A stretch of DNA of 26,547 nt, taken from assembly GCA_900893395.1 (NCBI GenBank), contig CAAHFI010870670.1, positions 1-26,547 of the forward strand, read 5' to 3'. The notes below the pieces were generated by a model, which worked only from the letters and a program-made list of their open reading frames with translations, was not told where the DNA came from and ran no database searches. The stretch comes from Euglena gracilis. Lineage: Eukaryota; Euglenozoa; Euglenophyceae; Euglenales; Euglenaceae. Positions 1 through 8,345 of this stretch are shown here, one piece after another (positions within the stretch are counted from its first letter, which is position 1; the number at the start of each line of letters is the position of its first letter). The position numbers and the translations under genes were made by a program.

Positions 1-139
1 AAAACAGACCAGAAAAACATTCGGCTTCCAAAACGACTGTGTGAAACAGGTTGTCCAAACTCCTGCGGGGCAGGTCATCAGCAGAAAGAATGCCAAAACA
101 ACTCCTCATTGAAGTCCGTGCTGTGTTGCCGACGGCAAA

Positions 140-450
140 AAAATGTTCTTACAGGCCATAATTGACACGGGAGCACAGCAAACCTGGTGAAAAAGAACCT
201 GATTCCCCAACAAAATTTCAGACGTTCACAAAAACCCTTGGCCCTGATCACAGCGGACGGAACAAGGATGGAAGGAGGACTACACGAAGTCACACTGGAA
301 CTGCAGTTTTCAATCACGGGTGCACAACACGGACAGAACAAGGAATGGTCCCACCATTGGAACGTTCCATGACGCCGACATCCAAGTGGATGCCATCCTC
401 GGGTTATCCGTGGGATGGAACAACACCAACTGGGGTTTTCCCACACCTAC
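140..450 (+). pseudogene. Retroelement aspartic protease remnant
   Basis: The catalytic signature of retroviral-type aspartic proteases, read as AIIDTGAQ, lies at about 155-178, with the D-T-G-A core at 164-175. In intact elements this enzyme works as a dimer, each subunit giving one Asp, and cuts the polyprotein into its mature parts. The position directly upstream of the reverse transcriptase remnant fits the Ty3/gypsy gene order. The flanking sequence to about 450 is compatible with the rest of the small protease domain but I cannot mark its edges well. Part of the fossil element and not functional. Confidence 0.6.
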
Positions 451-939
451 AATCACTAGCCCTCATAGTGAACCACTGCGGCTGCTGTCCAGTTGGCACA
501 GCTGAAGGAAAAAAAACACAGGGAAACGGAAAATACACCAACTTCAGAAAAACATTTCGCAGTGCGGGCAATGAATTTGCAGATTCCTGCTGAAGCGGGC
601 CAGGACGAGGAAAAACTGTTTGAAGACGAAACAACACTGGAAACTCTGGCAAGACAACTTCAGAAATCGGCAAAGAAATCTGACAGGGTTCACGGTGTTG
701 TGGTGTGCCAGAAGGACAGGAAACACAAGGCGAAAAGGTGGCAGAACTGGTGAAAAAACTGCGGCAGGACTATGAAGGAGTGGTCTTGCGAGACAAAATC
801 TTCCCAGACCCCCAGAACGCGGACCACTGGGTTATGGGAAAATCGAACTGAAACCTGAACAGTGGCAAAAAAGCAAAGACCCATCCACATGACGGAGAAC
901 GCCGACAGGCACTCATCGACATGGTGGACGAATGGGTTA

Positions 940-1640
940 GGGACCTGAAAGTGGAAGACGGAGGAGTGACTGGTCCAGCCCCACGTTCGTGGTGGCCAAA
1001 AAGGTGGAAAATGGAGAGGGGTGGTGGATTTCAGAGCACTGAACGAGGGCAACAATCACAGACGCCCATCCCCTCCCTAGGATAGAAGACATCCTAGTTC
1101 AACAAGGACAACGGGCCCTGTACAGTGTACTGGACCTGAAAGACGCCTTCCACCAGGTGCCACTGAGAACAGAGTCCAGACCCTACACCTGCTGCAGCAC
1201 ACCTAAGGAACAAAACAGTGGAGAGTGGTGGTCATGGGAATGAAAAACGGTGTACCGATTTTCCAGAGGGTGATCGAGTACAGCCTGGAGGAGTACAGGA
1301 CATTGCAAACCCTACGTGGACGACATTATCGTAGGAACCGTTTGGCAGGGATGTGAAGACAAAACCCTCGAACAACACGACAAGGACATCAAGAAGGGTG
1401 ATGGAGGCACTGAAAAACAGCAAAGCACGTGCAGACATCAAGAAATGCAAATTTTTTCGTGAAAGAAGTGGAATTCTGTGGACACGTGCTTGGTGGTGGA
1501 CAACGAAAACCTGCACCTGGGAAACTGATGCCTTGGAAAAATGGAGGAACCCAAAACGGTCACAGCCCTGCGGGCATTCCTGGGATTCACAAACTACTAC
1601 GCCTCATACTCCAGGTATGCGGAATTGGCTGCAGACCTAA
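940..1640 (+). pseudogene. Retroelement reverse transcriptase remnant
   Basis: Several reverse transcriptase motifs are legible. SVLDLKDAFHQVPL at 1124-1165 carries the first catalytic Asp region of the palm. The Y-V-D-D active-site box is at 1313-1324, followed by IIVG. GHVLGGGQRKPAPGKL at about 1480-1530 and FLGFTNYY at 1577-1600 are the thumb and connection motifs typical of Ty3/gypsy elements. In an intact copy this domain makes cDNA from element RNA, primed by a tRNA. The GHVLGGG and PAPGKL wording is what most suggests a protist (dinoflagellate-like) lineage. Broken; part of the fossil element. Confidence 0.88.
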
Positions 1641-1689
1641 TGGAAAAACTGAAAGTAAAAAAAGGGACAAGGAAAGAAAGGAAGCCTGA

Positions 1690-2215
1690 CACCTGTGTTT
1701 TTCGGTGAAAAGGAACGAACAGCTTTCCAGACCATCAAAAGAAAAACTGCTCGGAAGCCTGAAACTGCAAACGGTGAACCCGACAAAATTCATACTCAGG
1801 GTGGATGCAAGTGGCAGAGCCGTAGGTGCGGCTCTGGAACAATTTGCGGAGGACACAGCAGAAAAACCAGACCCAACGACAGCCATGACCAAAAAACAGT
1901 ACCCGTAGCTTTCTGTTCACGAAAAACTGGCACCTGGGCAGGTTCGCTCGTGGTCTCCTAGGGAAGAAGGAGACCTACGCAGTGATCCTGGCCCTGCAAA
2001 AATGGGCTTCCTGGATAGGAATGCAACCGGTACTGGTGTTGACGGACCACAAGTCCATTGAGGCATGGGCAACGGAGGCGCTGGACACCCCCAGTGGACC
2101 AGCTGGACGTAGGCTAGGTGGCACGAACTGCTTTCGCGTTCGACATAACCGTTGCATACGTACCTGGCAAAGACAACACGGTCGCCGATGCCTTGAGTAG
2201 GTGGGCCTACCCGCC
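1690..2215 (+). pseudogene. Retroelement RNase H remnant
   Basis: This segment follows the reverse transcriptase remnant. FILRVDASGRAVGAALEQ at about 1788-1841 matches the start of the Ty3/gypsy RNase H fold, with the first catalytic Asp in VDAS. VLTDHKSIEAW at about 2035-2067 carries the T-D-H-K motif. YVPGKDNTVADALSRW at about 2156-2204 is the characteristic end, with the last catalytic Asp in the A-D-A-L-S stretch. In intact elements RNase H degrades the RNA strand of the RNA:DNA hybrid and leaves the polypurine primer for plus-strand synthesis. Part of the same fossil. Confidence 0.88.
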
Positions 2216-2850
2216 TCACAGGCATTCGCCGTGAGTATCCACGGGAGTGAGGAGGACGACCGACTTGAAAGAAATCATCAAACAGGAGAAAAGGAACAGA
2301 AAACTTGTATGGTGATCAACGTGGCAGACCTGACACAGGCACAAAAACAACTTCAGAACCCGTCACTGTGGCCGTCACAACAAGGGGGGAGCCAAAACGG
2401 GTGAAGATCGCCCACAGTGCCTGGTTCAACGGAAAAACGGTGACACCCCTCAAAAAAATTTCAAAAACACCTCAAAAAACCTGCAAAAACGACAAAGAAA
2501 TGGGTTTGAAGGAAACGACTGTGGTGGACCAAGCAAAAAACTGGCTGAGGCAACCCCAAGGGAGACCACGGATGAGGCAGGAAACCTGATCCGACCAGAC
2601 CAACCAAAAACAAAACCCAGAAAATTCAAACACGGCCGAGGGACATCCACTGAGGAAGACCCACCAAGGCGAAGACCCCTGGAAGAGGACCCTGTGGAAC
2701 CCCTAACAACAACAGACTCAACAAAACAACAGGACGCGCAAGGTGCGTCATCCTCAACGGGACACCCGTTGGACCTCCATCAAGGGGAGTGCACGCCCCG
2801 GAGCTTCAACAGGGGAACCGAAAGGGTGATGGACAGGGAATGGAAGAACG
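2216..2850 (+). other. Linker between RNase H and integrase of the fossil element
   Basis: About 630 bases between the RNase H end and the integrase zinc-binding region. Reading frames here are rich in Lys, Thr, Gln and Pro and show no domain that I recognise. Charged, low-complexity linkers of this kind occur between RNase H and integrase in many Ty3/gypsy elements. I see no separate gene, no inserted element and no repeat structure in it. Confidence 0.5.
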
Positions 2851-3700
2851 AGTACGAAAGTTGCCCAAGGTGGGGACCTGTGCTCAAGGACCTGAAGGAA
2901 ACGGGTTCAAAAAACTGGCCTGACGGGTACCGATTCGACAACGGCAGGCTCTACAAAAACGGTCTCCTGTGTGTACCAAGTGGGTTGACTGGAAACGTAA
3001 TTCGGGAACATCACGAAACAGCCGGGCACCCAGGGTCAACGCCGACTGTGGGACCAGATGGGAAGGTGGTTTGCGTTTGCGGACCATCAGGATGCAAAAA
3101 AACTGACAGGCAAAATGATGACCATGTGTGAAACCTGCCAAGCACAGAACCCAGCCACTACGATGCAAGCTGCCATCATTGCAGAAATGGTGGACAGGTT
3201 GCCATCGCACTTGTATGAAAGGGGAAAAAATATGACACGTTGGCGTTGTGTGTGGACAGGCTGAGTGGGTGGATGGTTGCAACCCCCCACCTGGCCAAGG
3301 GACTCACAGCAGAAAAGGTTGGAAAGGAAATGTACAAACAGTGGGGGATTTTTGGGAACCCTCGGTGGTGAGCTCCGACCGGGGCTCCCACTTCACAGCC
3401 GGTTGGTGGAAACACTGTGTGCTGCCCACGGGTCCGTGTGGCGTACGGGCAGGCATACCACCACCAAGCCAACGGACGGCTGAGGTAGCGGGTCAACAAG
3501 TCTCCGAAAACTGGCAAAACTGGCTGCTGAAAAAGGGGTACCCTGGGTTGAACTCCTACCGAAACGCCTTGAGGGCCCTACACGACGTCCCAGGTGAAAC
3601 GGGATTGTCACCGTACGAAATTGTGTTTGGCAGACACAGACCGTTGGCGGGATTGCCATACCAACCACAAAAGGAAGCGGAAGGGCCACAACGTTCTTGG
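2850..3700 (+). pseudogene. Retroelement integrase remnant
   Basis: The N-terminal zinc-binding part is visible as REHHETAGHPG at about 3004-3036 and, downstream, MCETCQAQNP with its C-x-x-C pair at 3127-3138. The DDE-type catalytic core is marked by a VDRLSGW-like stretch near 3250-3275, by SSDRGSHFTAGWW at about 3370-3411 and by SPYEIVFGRHRPLAG at about 3609-3653. In intact elements integrase binds the LTR ends and joins them to host DNA. The order and spacing fit a Ty3/gypsy integrase followed by its C-terminal domains. Broken; part of the fossil. Confidence 0.85.
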
Positions 3701-4239
3701 AAAGGATGAAAGAACAAGACCAGTGGGTGAGCCTGGTCCTGAACGAAAAACAGCGTGAACGGGCTGAAACGGTGAACAAAAACCGCAGAGAACCACCTGC
3801 CTTGGAAATCGGTTCCAAAGTCTGGTATCAACCCGAAAGACAACCTGGTGCCGACAAACTCGAACCGAAGTGGAAAGGACCTGCGGTGGTGTTGGAACGG
3901 GTAGGACAGCACTCCTACGTGGTTGAACTTCGACCTGGAAACCGACAACCTGCCCACCGTTCACAACTCAAACCCCACGTGGAGGACCTCTACAACACAA
4001 CCCCTGTCCCCCTCTACTTTTGGTCGGGCAAGGCACAGGAGTTGGAGGTCGGACCTGACGAATGGGAGGTTGATAAAGTACTGAACCACCGCAGAAAAGA
4101 CGGAAAACTTCAATTTTTGATTCAGTGGAAAAACTGGGACCCATCCGACACTCAGTGGGAACCCCTGAACCACTTCTTCCTCCGAACGAACAAAGAGTGG
4201 TCCAATATTGCAAGGAACGGGACTTGGCTGTGGATGTGA
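3697..4239 (+). pseudogene. Integrase C-terminal region with SH3-like fold and chromodomain
   Basis: This is the longest clean stretch of the fossil, about 180 residues ending at what looks like the natural end of pol. Residues about 45-95 (GSKVWYQPERQPG through HRSQLKPHVE) match the SH3-like GPY/F-type module after the integrase core. Residues about 121-165, beginning WEVDKVLNHRRKDG and including FLIQWKNWDPSDTQWEP, match a chromodomain. The aromatic positions (W-E-V at the start, the Trp pair in Q-W-K-N-W and the closing Q-W-E-P) are those of chromodomain folds that bind methylated histone tails. In chromoviruses such a domain steers integration to particular chromatin. It belongs to the decayed element and should not be read as a host gene. 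Confidence 0.85.
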
Positions 4240-4261
4240 GGGAGTTGCTTGATGGGATGGA

Positions 4262-4275
4262 GTGACACGTGTCAC
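4262..4275. promoter_or_regulatory. Perfect 14-bp palindrome with CACGTG core
   Basis: GTGACACGTGTCAC is its own reverse complement over 14 bases. The centre CACGTG is an E-box/G-box type core, a known target of bHLH and bZIP factors in many eukaryotes. It lies 23 bases after the end of pol and right after a purine-rich tract, where the 3' LTR of a Ty3/gypsy element would be expected to begin. It may therefore be an LTR-edge or promoter element. Use as a binding site is inference. Confidence 0.4.
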
Positions 4276-5058
4276 ATACCCCTGCGCTCTCTCGCACACA
4301 CCGCACGTCGCACCCCAACGACCTGGAAGCCAACCCCAGCTCTACCACCAACATTAACCTCTATCGACTTGAACTTGTCCACCACTGACAAAACCTGCCT
4401 GACTCAAAACGACAAAACGGGCCTGGGCAGCCCCCCTGGCCAGCCCACCTGAACCTGGACCGCTGGCCAAACCAACTCGAACCAGCCCAACGGACCTGTG
4501 CAAGACCCGACACGACCCGATTTGACTGACCTCAAGTGCCTCTCTACAGCCAATCAATCCATTTCTTCATCTGTTGTAGTGGGTTGGGACCCCCCATGGA
4601 GAACGAACCTTCCCCCCGGACTTGGCCAGCCTACCTGTAAAAAAAAAAACACAGCCCCCAACCCCAACCGTAGCAGCCAGCCAAAACTGGGCAAACGGTG
4701 GAAGGGAAACCTGACTTTGACCCAAAAACGCAGACCTGGCCGACCCCGGGCCACCGGCCTGGGGGGGGGGCGAGGACCCTCCACAGCACCTGACCTCGCA
4801 CAAACCAGCCTACCCCCCAGAAAAAAATACAAAAATACAAAAAAACAACGTTGTCCGAAACCCAGCCTTCACCTGATTTTATTAAAATTCGTCCCGGCCG
4901 GAGCCTGACCGCTTGGCCTGGGGGGGGGGGGCTGGAAGACCCCAGCTGGACCCACCCCCCACCGAACAGACACCAAGCCTAGGCACCGAATTGGCTAACC
5001 GAACAGAAAACGGCTGTCTAGGACCCTGACCGTGACAAAACAACTCACCTGGCCTGGG

Positions 5059-5064
5059 AATAAA
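5059..5064 (+). promoter_or_regulatory. AATAAA polyadenylation-like motif
   Basis: AATAAA sits in a local AT-rich island (about 5058-5085) within an otherwise GC-rich stretch downstream of pol. In many eukaryotes this hexamer directs transcript 3' ends, and LTRs often carry one. Chance occurrence is quite possible, and protists often use other signals. Confidence 0.25.
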
Positions 5065-5306
5065 AATTTCCTGAAAATTTTAACCGTGGCCGGCGCTTGG
5101 TTCACAAACGGCGCCTGCCCCCCCCCAACGCCAAACAGCCCTAGGCGGGCTGGGGGGCAACACACCAGCCCCGCACAGACCCAACTACCAAAGGAGAACA
5201 TTTGATCAGCCCCCGGCCATAAAACGAACCTGAACGGCACAGCCCCCTGAGGGGGGGGACCCTGAACCACAACGGTCCCCTCGCTGGCCCCTCCTCACAA
5301 CGAGTG

Positions 5307-5370
5307 CACTCCGCACCCCTTCCTGTTGGAGTCGTGAAGAGTTGTAAACAACTCCTTGGGAAGGGGAGTG
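5307..5370. repeat. Nested inverted repeats (possible stem-loop)
   Basis: The outer arms CACTCC plus CCCCTTCC (5307-5312 and 5316-5323) can pair with GGAAGGGGAGTG (5359-5370), leaving a small bulge. An inner pair, GAGTTG (5339-5344) and CAACTC (5349-5354), encloses a four-base loop. The structure lies at the right end of the GC-rich element-like sequence, just before the composition changes. It could be a terminal structure of the element or a chance fold. Confidence 0.3.
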
Positions 5371-5375
5371 TGAGT

Positions 5376-5839
5376 CAGGGGTGCTGAGTGCCCAAAACAA
5401 CATAACCTAACCCAACCCAACCTGATGACTCTGCAGTTAGGATTAGGAAAATCTTATTAGGAATTTCAATTGCTGACCCCATTGTCCCTGCACAGGGCTC
5501 TGTCTTGTTTTTGTCTGTTTCAAGTTCAAGAATTGAATTATCTTGGTTATCAATTATCATTCTTACCTGGACAGTACGTGGTTCATTACATTGGTGCTGG
5601 TTTTGGAATTGCTGAATTGCTTGTATTGTGCTGTTGTCTTGTGGAATTTTTATCAAAGAAAGGTGTGGCCACCCAACTCACCTGTTTTCATTAAAAAAAC
5701 CCACCAAAAACAAAGAAAATGCAATTTTTTAAAACAGGCGCGAGGGGAATTGAAAACACCTGGCAGGGTTAAGATCCTACGCAACGGGGTGCCGGCCCCG
5801 AGTAATGGAAACTCCAGGGCGGGCACCACGGTTACAACA
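5376..5839. other. Spacer between retroelement and satellite, no gene recognised
   Basis: This stretch of about 460 bases is AT-richer than both neighbours up to about 5720, then becomes GC-richer toward the satellite. Open frames here are short, have no recognisable domain, and one on the + strand runs directly into the repeat array, so I do not call a gene. At 5403-5422 there is a degenerate run of CCTAACCC/CCCAACC-like units, and GTTAGG/ATTAGG words follow at about 5434-5460. These are weakly telomere-like but too short and irregular to call an interstitial telomere repeat. A small hairpin (GGGG, loop TGCCGG, CCCC) lies at about 5786-5799. Confidence 0.5.
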
Positions 5840-6006
5840 CCGGGCGGTAACGGCTGCGTTTTACGCACGCCCGCCGCGGGCAAAATTTGCGCCTATCCGC
5901 CCGCCGCCCTTCGCAACAATTAGGTAAGGATCGCCGACTCTAGCCGGGGCAGAGCGCTCGTTTTTGGAGCGCCGGCGCAGCCGATTTCGGCCGAAAACGG
6001 CCGAAA
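5840..6006. repeat. Left-edge partial satellite unit, more divergent than the array interior
   Basis: The first recognisable satellite sequence begins with CCGGGCGGTAACGG, part-way through the monomer. Within this short copy there are several one-base differences from the canonical unit: an extra T in CAAAATTTGCG, a lost A in GGTAAGGATC, a shortened GACTCTAG and one fewer A before TGACG. The next units are close to canonical. Divergent terminal units are expected at the edge of a satellite array, where exchange with neighbours is less frequent. Confidence 0.75.
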
Positions 6007-8289
6007 ATGACGTTTTTCGGGGTGTTCGTGGTTTACGTGCTATTTTGCGCCTCCCGGGCGGTAACGGCTGCGTTTTACGCACGCCCGCCGCGGGCAAAAT
6101 TGCGCCTATCCGCCCGCCGCCCTTCGCAACAATTAGGTAAAGGATCGCCGACCTCTAGCCGGGGCAGAGCGCTCGTTTTTGGAGCGCCGGCGCAGCCGAT
6201 TTCGGCCGAAAACGGCCGAAAAATGACGTTTTTCGGGGTGTTCGTGGTTTACGTGCTATTTTGCGCCTCCCGGGCGGTAACGGCTGCGTTTTACGCACGC
6301 CCGCCGCGGGCAAAATTGCGCCTATCCGCCCGCCGCCCTTCGCAACAATTAGGTAAAGGATCGCCGACCTCTAGCCGGGGCAGAGCGCTCGTTTTTGGAG
6401 CGCCGGCGCAGCCGATTTCGGCCGAAAACGGCCGAAAAATGACGTTTTTCGGGGTGTTCGTGGTTTTCGTGCTATTTTGCGCCTCCCGGGCGGTAACGGC
6501 TGCGTTTTACGCACGCCCGCCGCGGGCAAAATTGCGCCTATCCGCCCGCCGCCCTTCGCAACAATTAGGTAAAGGATCGCCGACCTCTAGCCGGGGCAGA
6601 GCGCTCGTTTTTGGAGCCGGCGCAGCCGATTTCGGCCGAAAACGGCCGAAAAAACGTTTTGGGGTGTTCGTGGTTTACGTGCTATTTTGCGCCTCCCGGC
6701 GGTAACGGCTGCGTTTTACGCACGCCCGCCGCGGGCAAAATTGCGCCTATCCGCCCGCCGCCCTTCGCAACAATTAGGTAAAGGATCGCCGACCTCTAGC
6801 CGGGGCAGAGCGCTCGTTTTTGGAGCGCCGGCGCAGCCGATTTCGGCCGAAAACGGCCGAAAAATGACGTTTTTCGGGGTTCGTGGTTTACGTGCTATTT
6901 TGCGCCTCCGGGCGGTAACGGCTGCGTTTTACGCACGCCCGCCGCGGGCAAAATTGCGCCTATCCGCCCGCCGCCCTTCGCAACAATTAGGTAAAGGATC
7001 GCCGACCTCTAGCCGGGCAGAGCGCTCGTTTTTGGAGCGCCGGCGCAGCCGATTTCGGCCGAAAACGGCCGAAAAAACGTTTTTGGGGTGTTCGTGTTTT
7101 ACGTGCTATTTTGCGCCTCCCGGGCGGTAACGGCTGCGTTTTACGCACGCCCGCCGCGGGCAAAATTGCGCCTATCCGCCCGCCGCCTTCGCAACAATTA
7201 GGTAAAGGATCGCCGACCTCTAGCCGGGGCAGAGCGCTCGTTTTTGGAGCGCCGGCGCAGCCGATTTCGGCCGAAAACGGCCGAAAAATGACGTTTTTCG
7301 GGGTGTTCGTGGTTTACGTGCTATTTTGCGCCTCCCGGGCGGTAACGGCTGCGTTTTACGCACGCCCGCCGCGGGCAAAATTGCGCCTATCCGCCCGCCG
7401 CCCTTCGCAACAATTAGGTAAAGGATCGCCGACCTTAGCCGGGGCAGAGCGCTCGTTTTTGGAGCGCCGGCGCAGCCGATTTCGGCCGAAAACGGCCGAA
7501 AAATGACGTTTTTCGGGGTGTTCGTGGTTTACGTGCTATTTTGCGCCTCCCGGGCGTAACGGCTGCGTTTTACGCACGCCCGCCGCGGGCAAAATTGCGC
7601 CTATCCGCCCGCCGCCCTTCGCAACAATTAGGTAAAGGATCGCCGACCTCTAGCCGGGGCAGAGCGCTCGTTTTTGGAGCGCCGCGCAGCCGATTTCGGC
7701 CGAAAACGGCCGAAAAATGACGTTTTTCGGGGTGTTCGTGGTTTACGTGCTATTTTGCGCCTCCCGGGCGGTAACGGCTGCGTTTTACGCACGCCCGCCG
7801 CGGGCAAAATTGCGCCTATCCGCCCGCCGCCCTTCGCAACAATTAGGTAAAGGATCGCCGACCTCTAGCCGGGGCAGAGCGCTCGTTTTTGGAGCGCCGG
7901 CGCAGCCGATTTCGGCCGAAAACGGCCGAAAAATGACGTTTTTCGGGGTGTTCGTGGTTTACGTGCTATTTTGCGCCTCCCGGGCGGTAACGGCTGCGTT
8001 TTACGCACGCCCGCCGCGGGCAAAATTGCGCCTATCCGCCCGCCGCCCTTCGCAACAATTAGGTAAAGGATCGCCGACCTCTAGCCGGGGCAGAGCGCTC
8101 GTTTTTGGACGCCGGCGCAGCCGATTTCGGCCGAAAACGGCCGAAAAATGACGTTTTTCGGGGTGTTCGTGGTTTACGTGCTATTTTGCGCCTCCCGGGC
8201 GGTAACGGCTGCGTTTTACGCACGCCCGCCGCGGGCAAAATTGCGCCTATCCGCCCGCCGCCCTTCGCAACAATTAGGTAAAGGATCGC

Positions 8290-8345
8290 CGACCTCTGCG
8301 GCCGACGCTCTTTTGGAGCGCGAGCGAGTCGTTTTGGAGCGCCGG
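8290..8345. repeat. Rearranged segment inside a satellite unit (local duplication)
   Basis: The unit from 8148 to 8376 is 229 bases long. In place of the usual CTAGCCGGGGCAGAGCGCTCG it reads a different GC-rich sequence in which the word TTTTGGAGCG occurs twice, at 8311 and again at 8332, 21 bases apart. This looks like a short internal duplication with extra changes. It is a usable landmark in an otherwise uniform array. Confidence 0.7.

Larger units (their letters stand above)
1..4239 (+). mobile_element. Decayed Ty3/gypsy LTR retrotransposon, chromodomain type (pol region, left end cut off)
   Basis: A run of pol-type domains appears in the Ty3/gypsy order on the + strand: protease, reverse transcriptase, RNase H, linker, integrase, chromodomain. 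In intact relatives these are released from one polyprotein and copy the element's RNA into DNA that integrase inserts into the host genome. The gag part and the 5' LTR are not in the window. The element is broken, with on the order of a dozen or more disruptions spread over its length, so it is a fossil and not an active copy. Its age cannot be set because only one end could be present. Wording such as GHVLGGG and DTPSGPAGRR resembles, from memory, elements of dinoflagellate genomes; that affiliation is an inference. The domain identities are strong, the host assignment is weak. Confidence 0.9.
4240..5375 (+). other. Probable 3' non-coding and LTR sequence of the fossil element
   Basis: No convincing coding sequence lies here. 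The stretch is C- and G-rich with homopolymer runs (11 A at 4639-4649, 10 G at 4761-4770, 12 G at 4920-4931) and continues the element-like base composition until about 5375, where the sequence turns AT-richer. A short purine-rich tract at about 4252-4262 sits directly before TGACACGTGTCA, which would suit a polypurine tract followed by an LTR beginning with TG. An AATAAA motif at 5059-5064 would suit an LTR polyadenylation signal. With only one copy in view the LTR cannot be proven and its right edge cannot be fixed. Confidence 0.4.

Noticed and set aside
78-446. Minus-strand open frames across the retroelement (for example here and at 690-1055, 2884-3282 and 3393-3957)
   Set aside because: They lie opposite recognisable pol domains and have no domain of their own, so they are shadow frames.
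1-4239. Intact, active retrotransposon
   Set aside because: The pol remains are disrupted many times and only one end could lie in the window, so it is reported as a fossil.
4498-4908. Open frame of 136 codons with an AT-hook-like RRPGRPRA stretch
   Set aside because: It lies in low-complexity, C-rich and A-run sequence with no other domain. One GRP core in such composition is likely by chance.
5403-5460. Interstitial telomere repeat
   Set aside because: Only a few irregular CCTAACCC and TTAGG words occur, on opposite strands, with no regular period.
5375-5656. Minus-strand open frame of 93 codons in the AT-richer spacer
   Set aside because: No recognisable domain, no supporting signals, and it ends in the GC-rich element-like flank. 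Chance is the simpler reading.
5543-5923. Plus-strand open frame that crosses the spacer-satellite junction
   Set aside because: Its second half is satellite sequence in a frame that is not kept elsewhere; the first half is a hydrophobic stretch with no clear homology.
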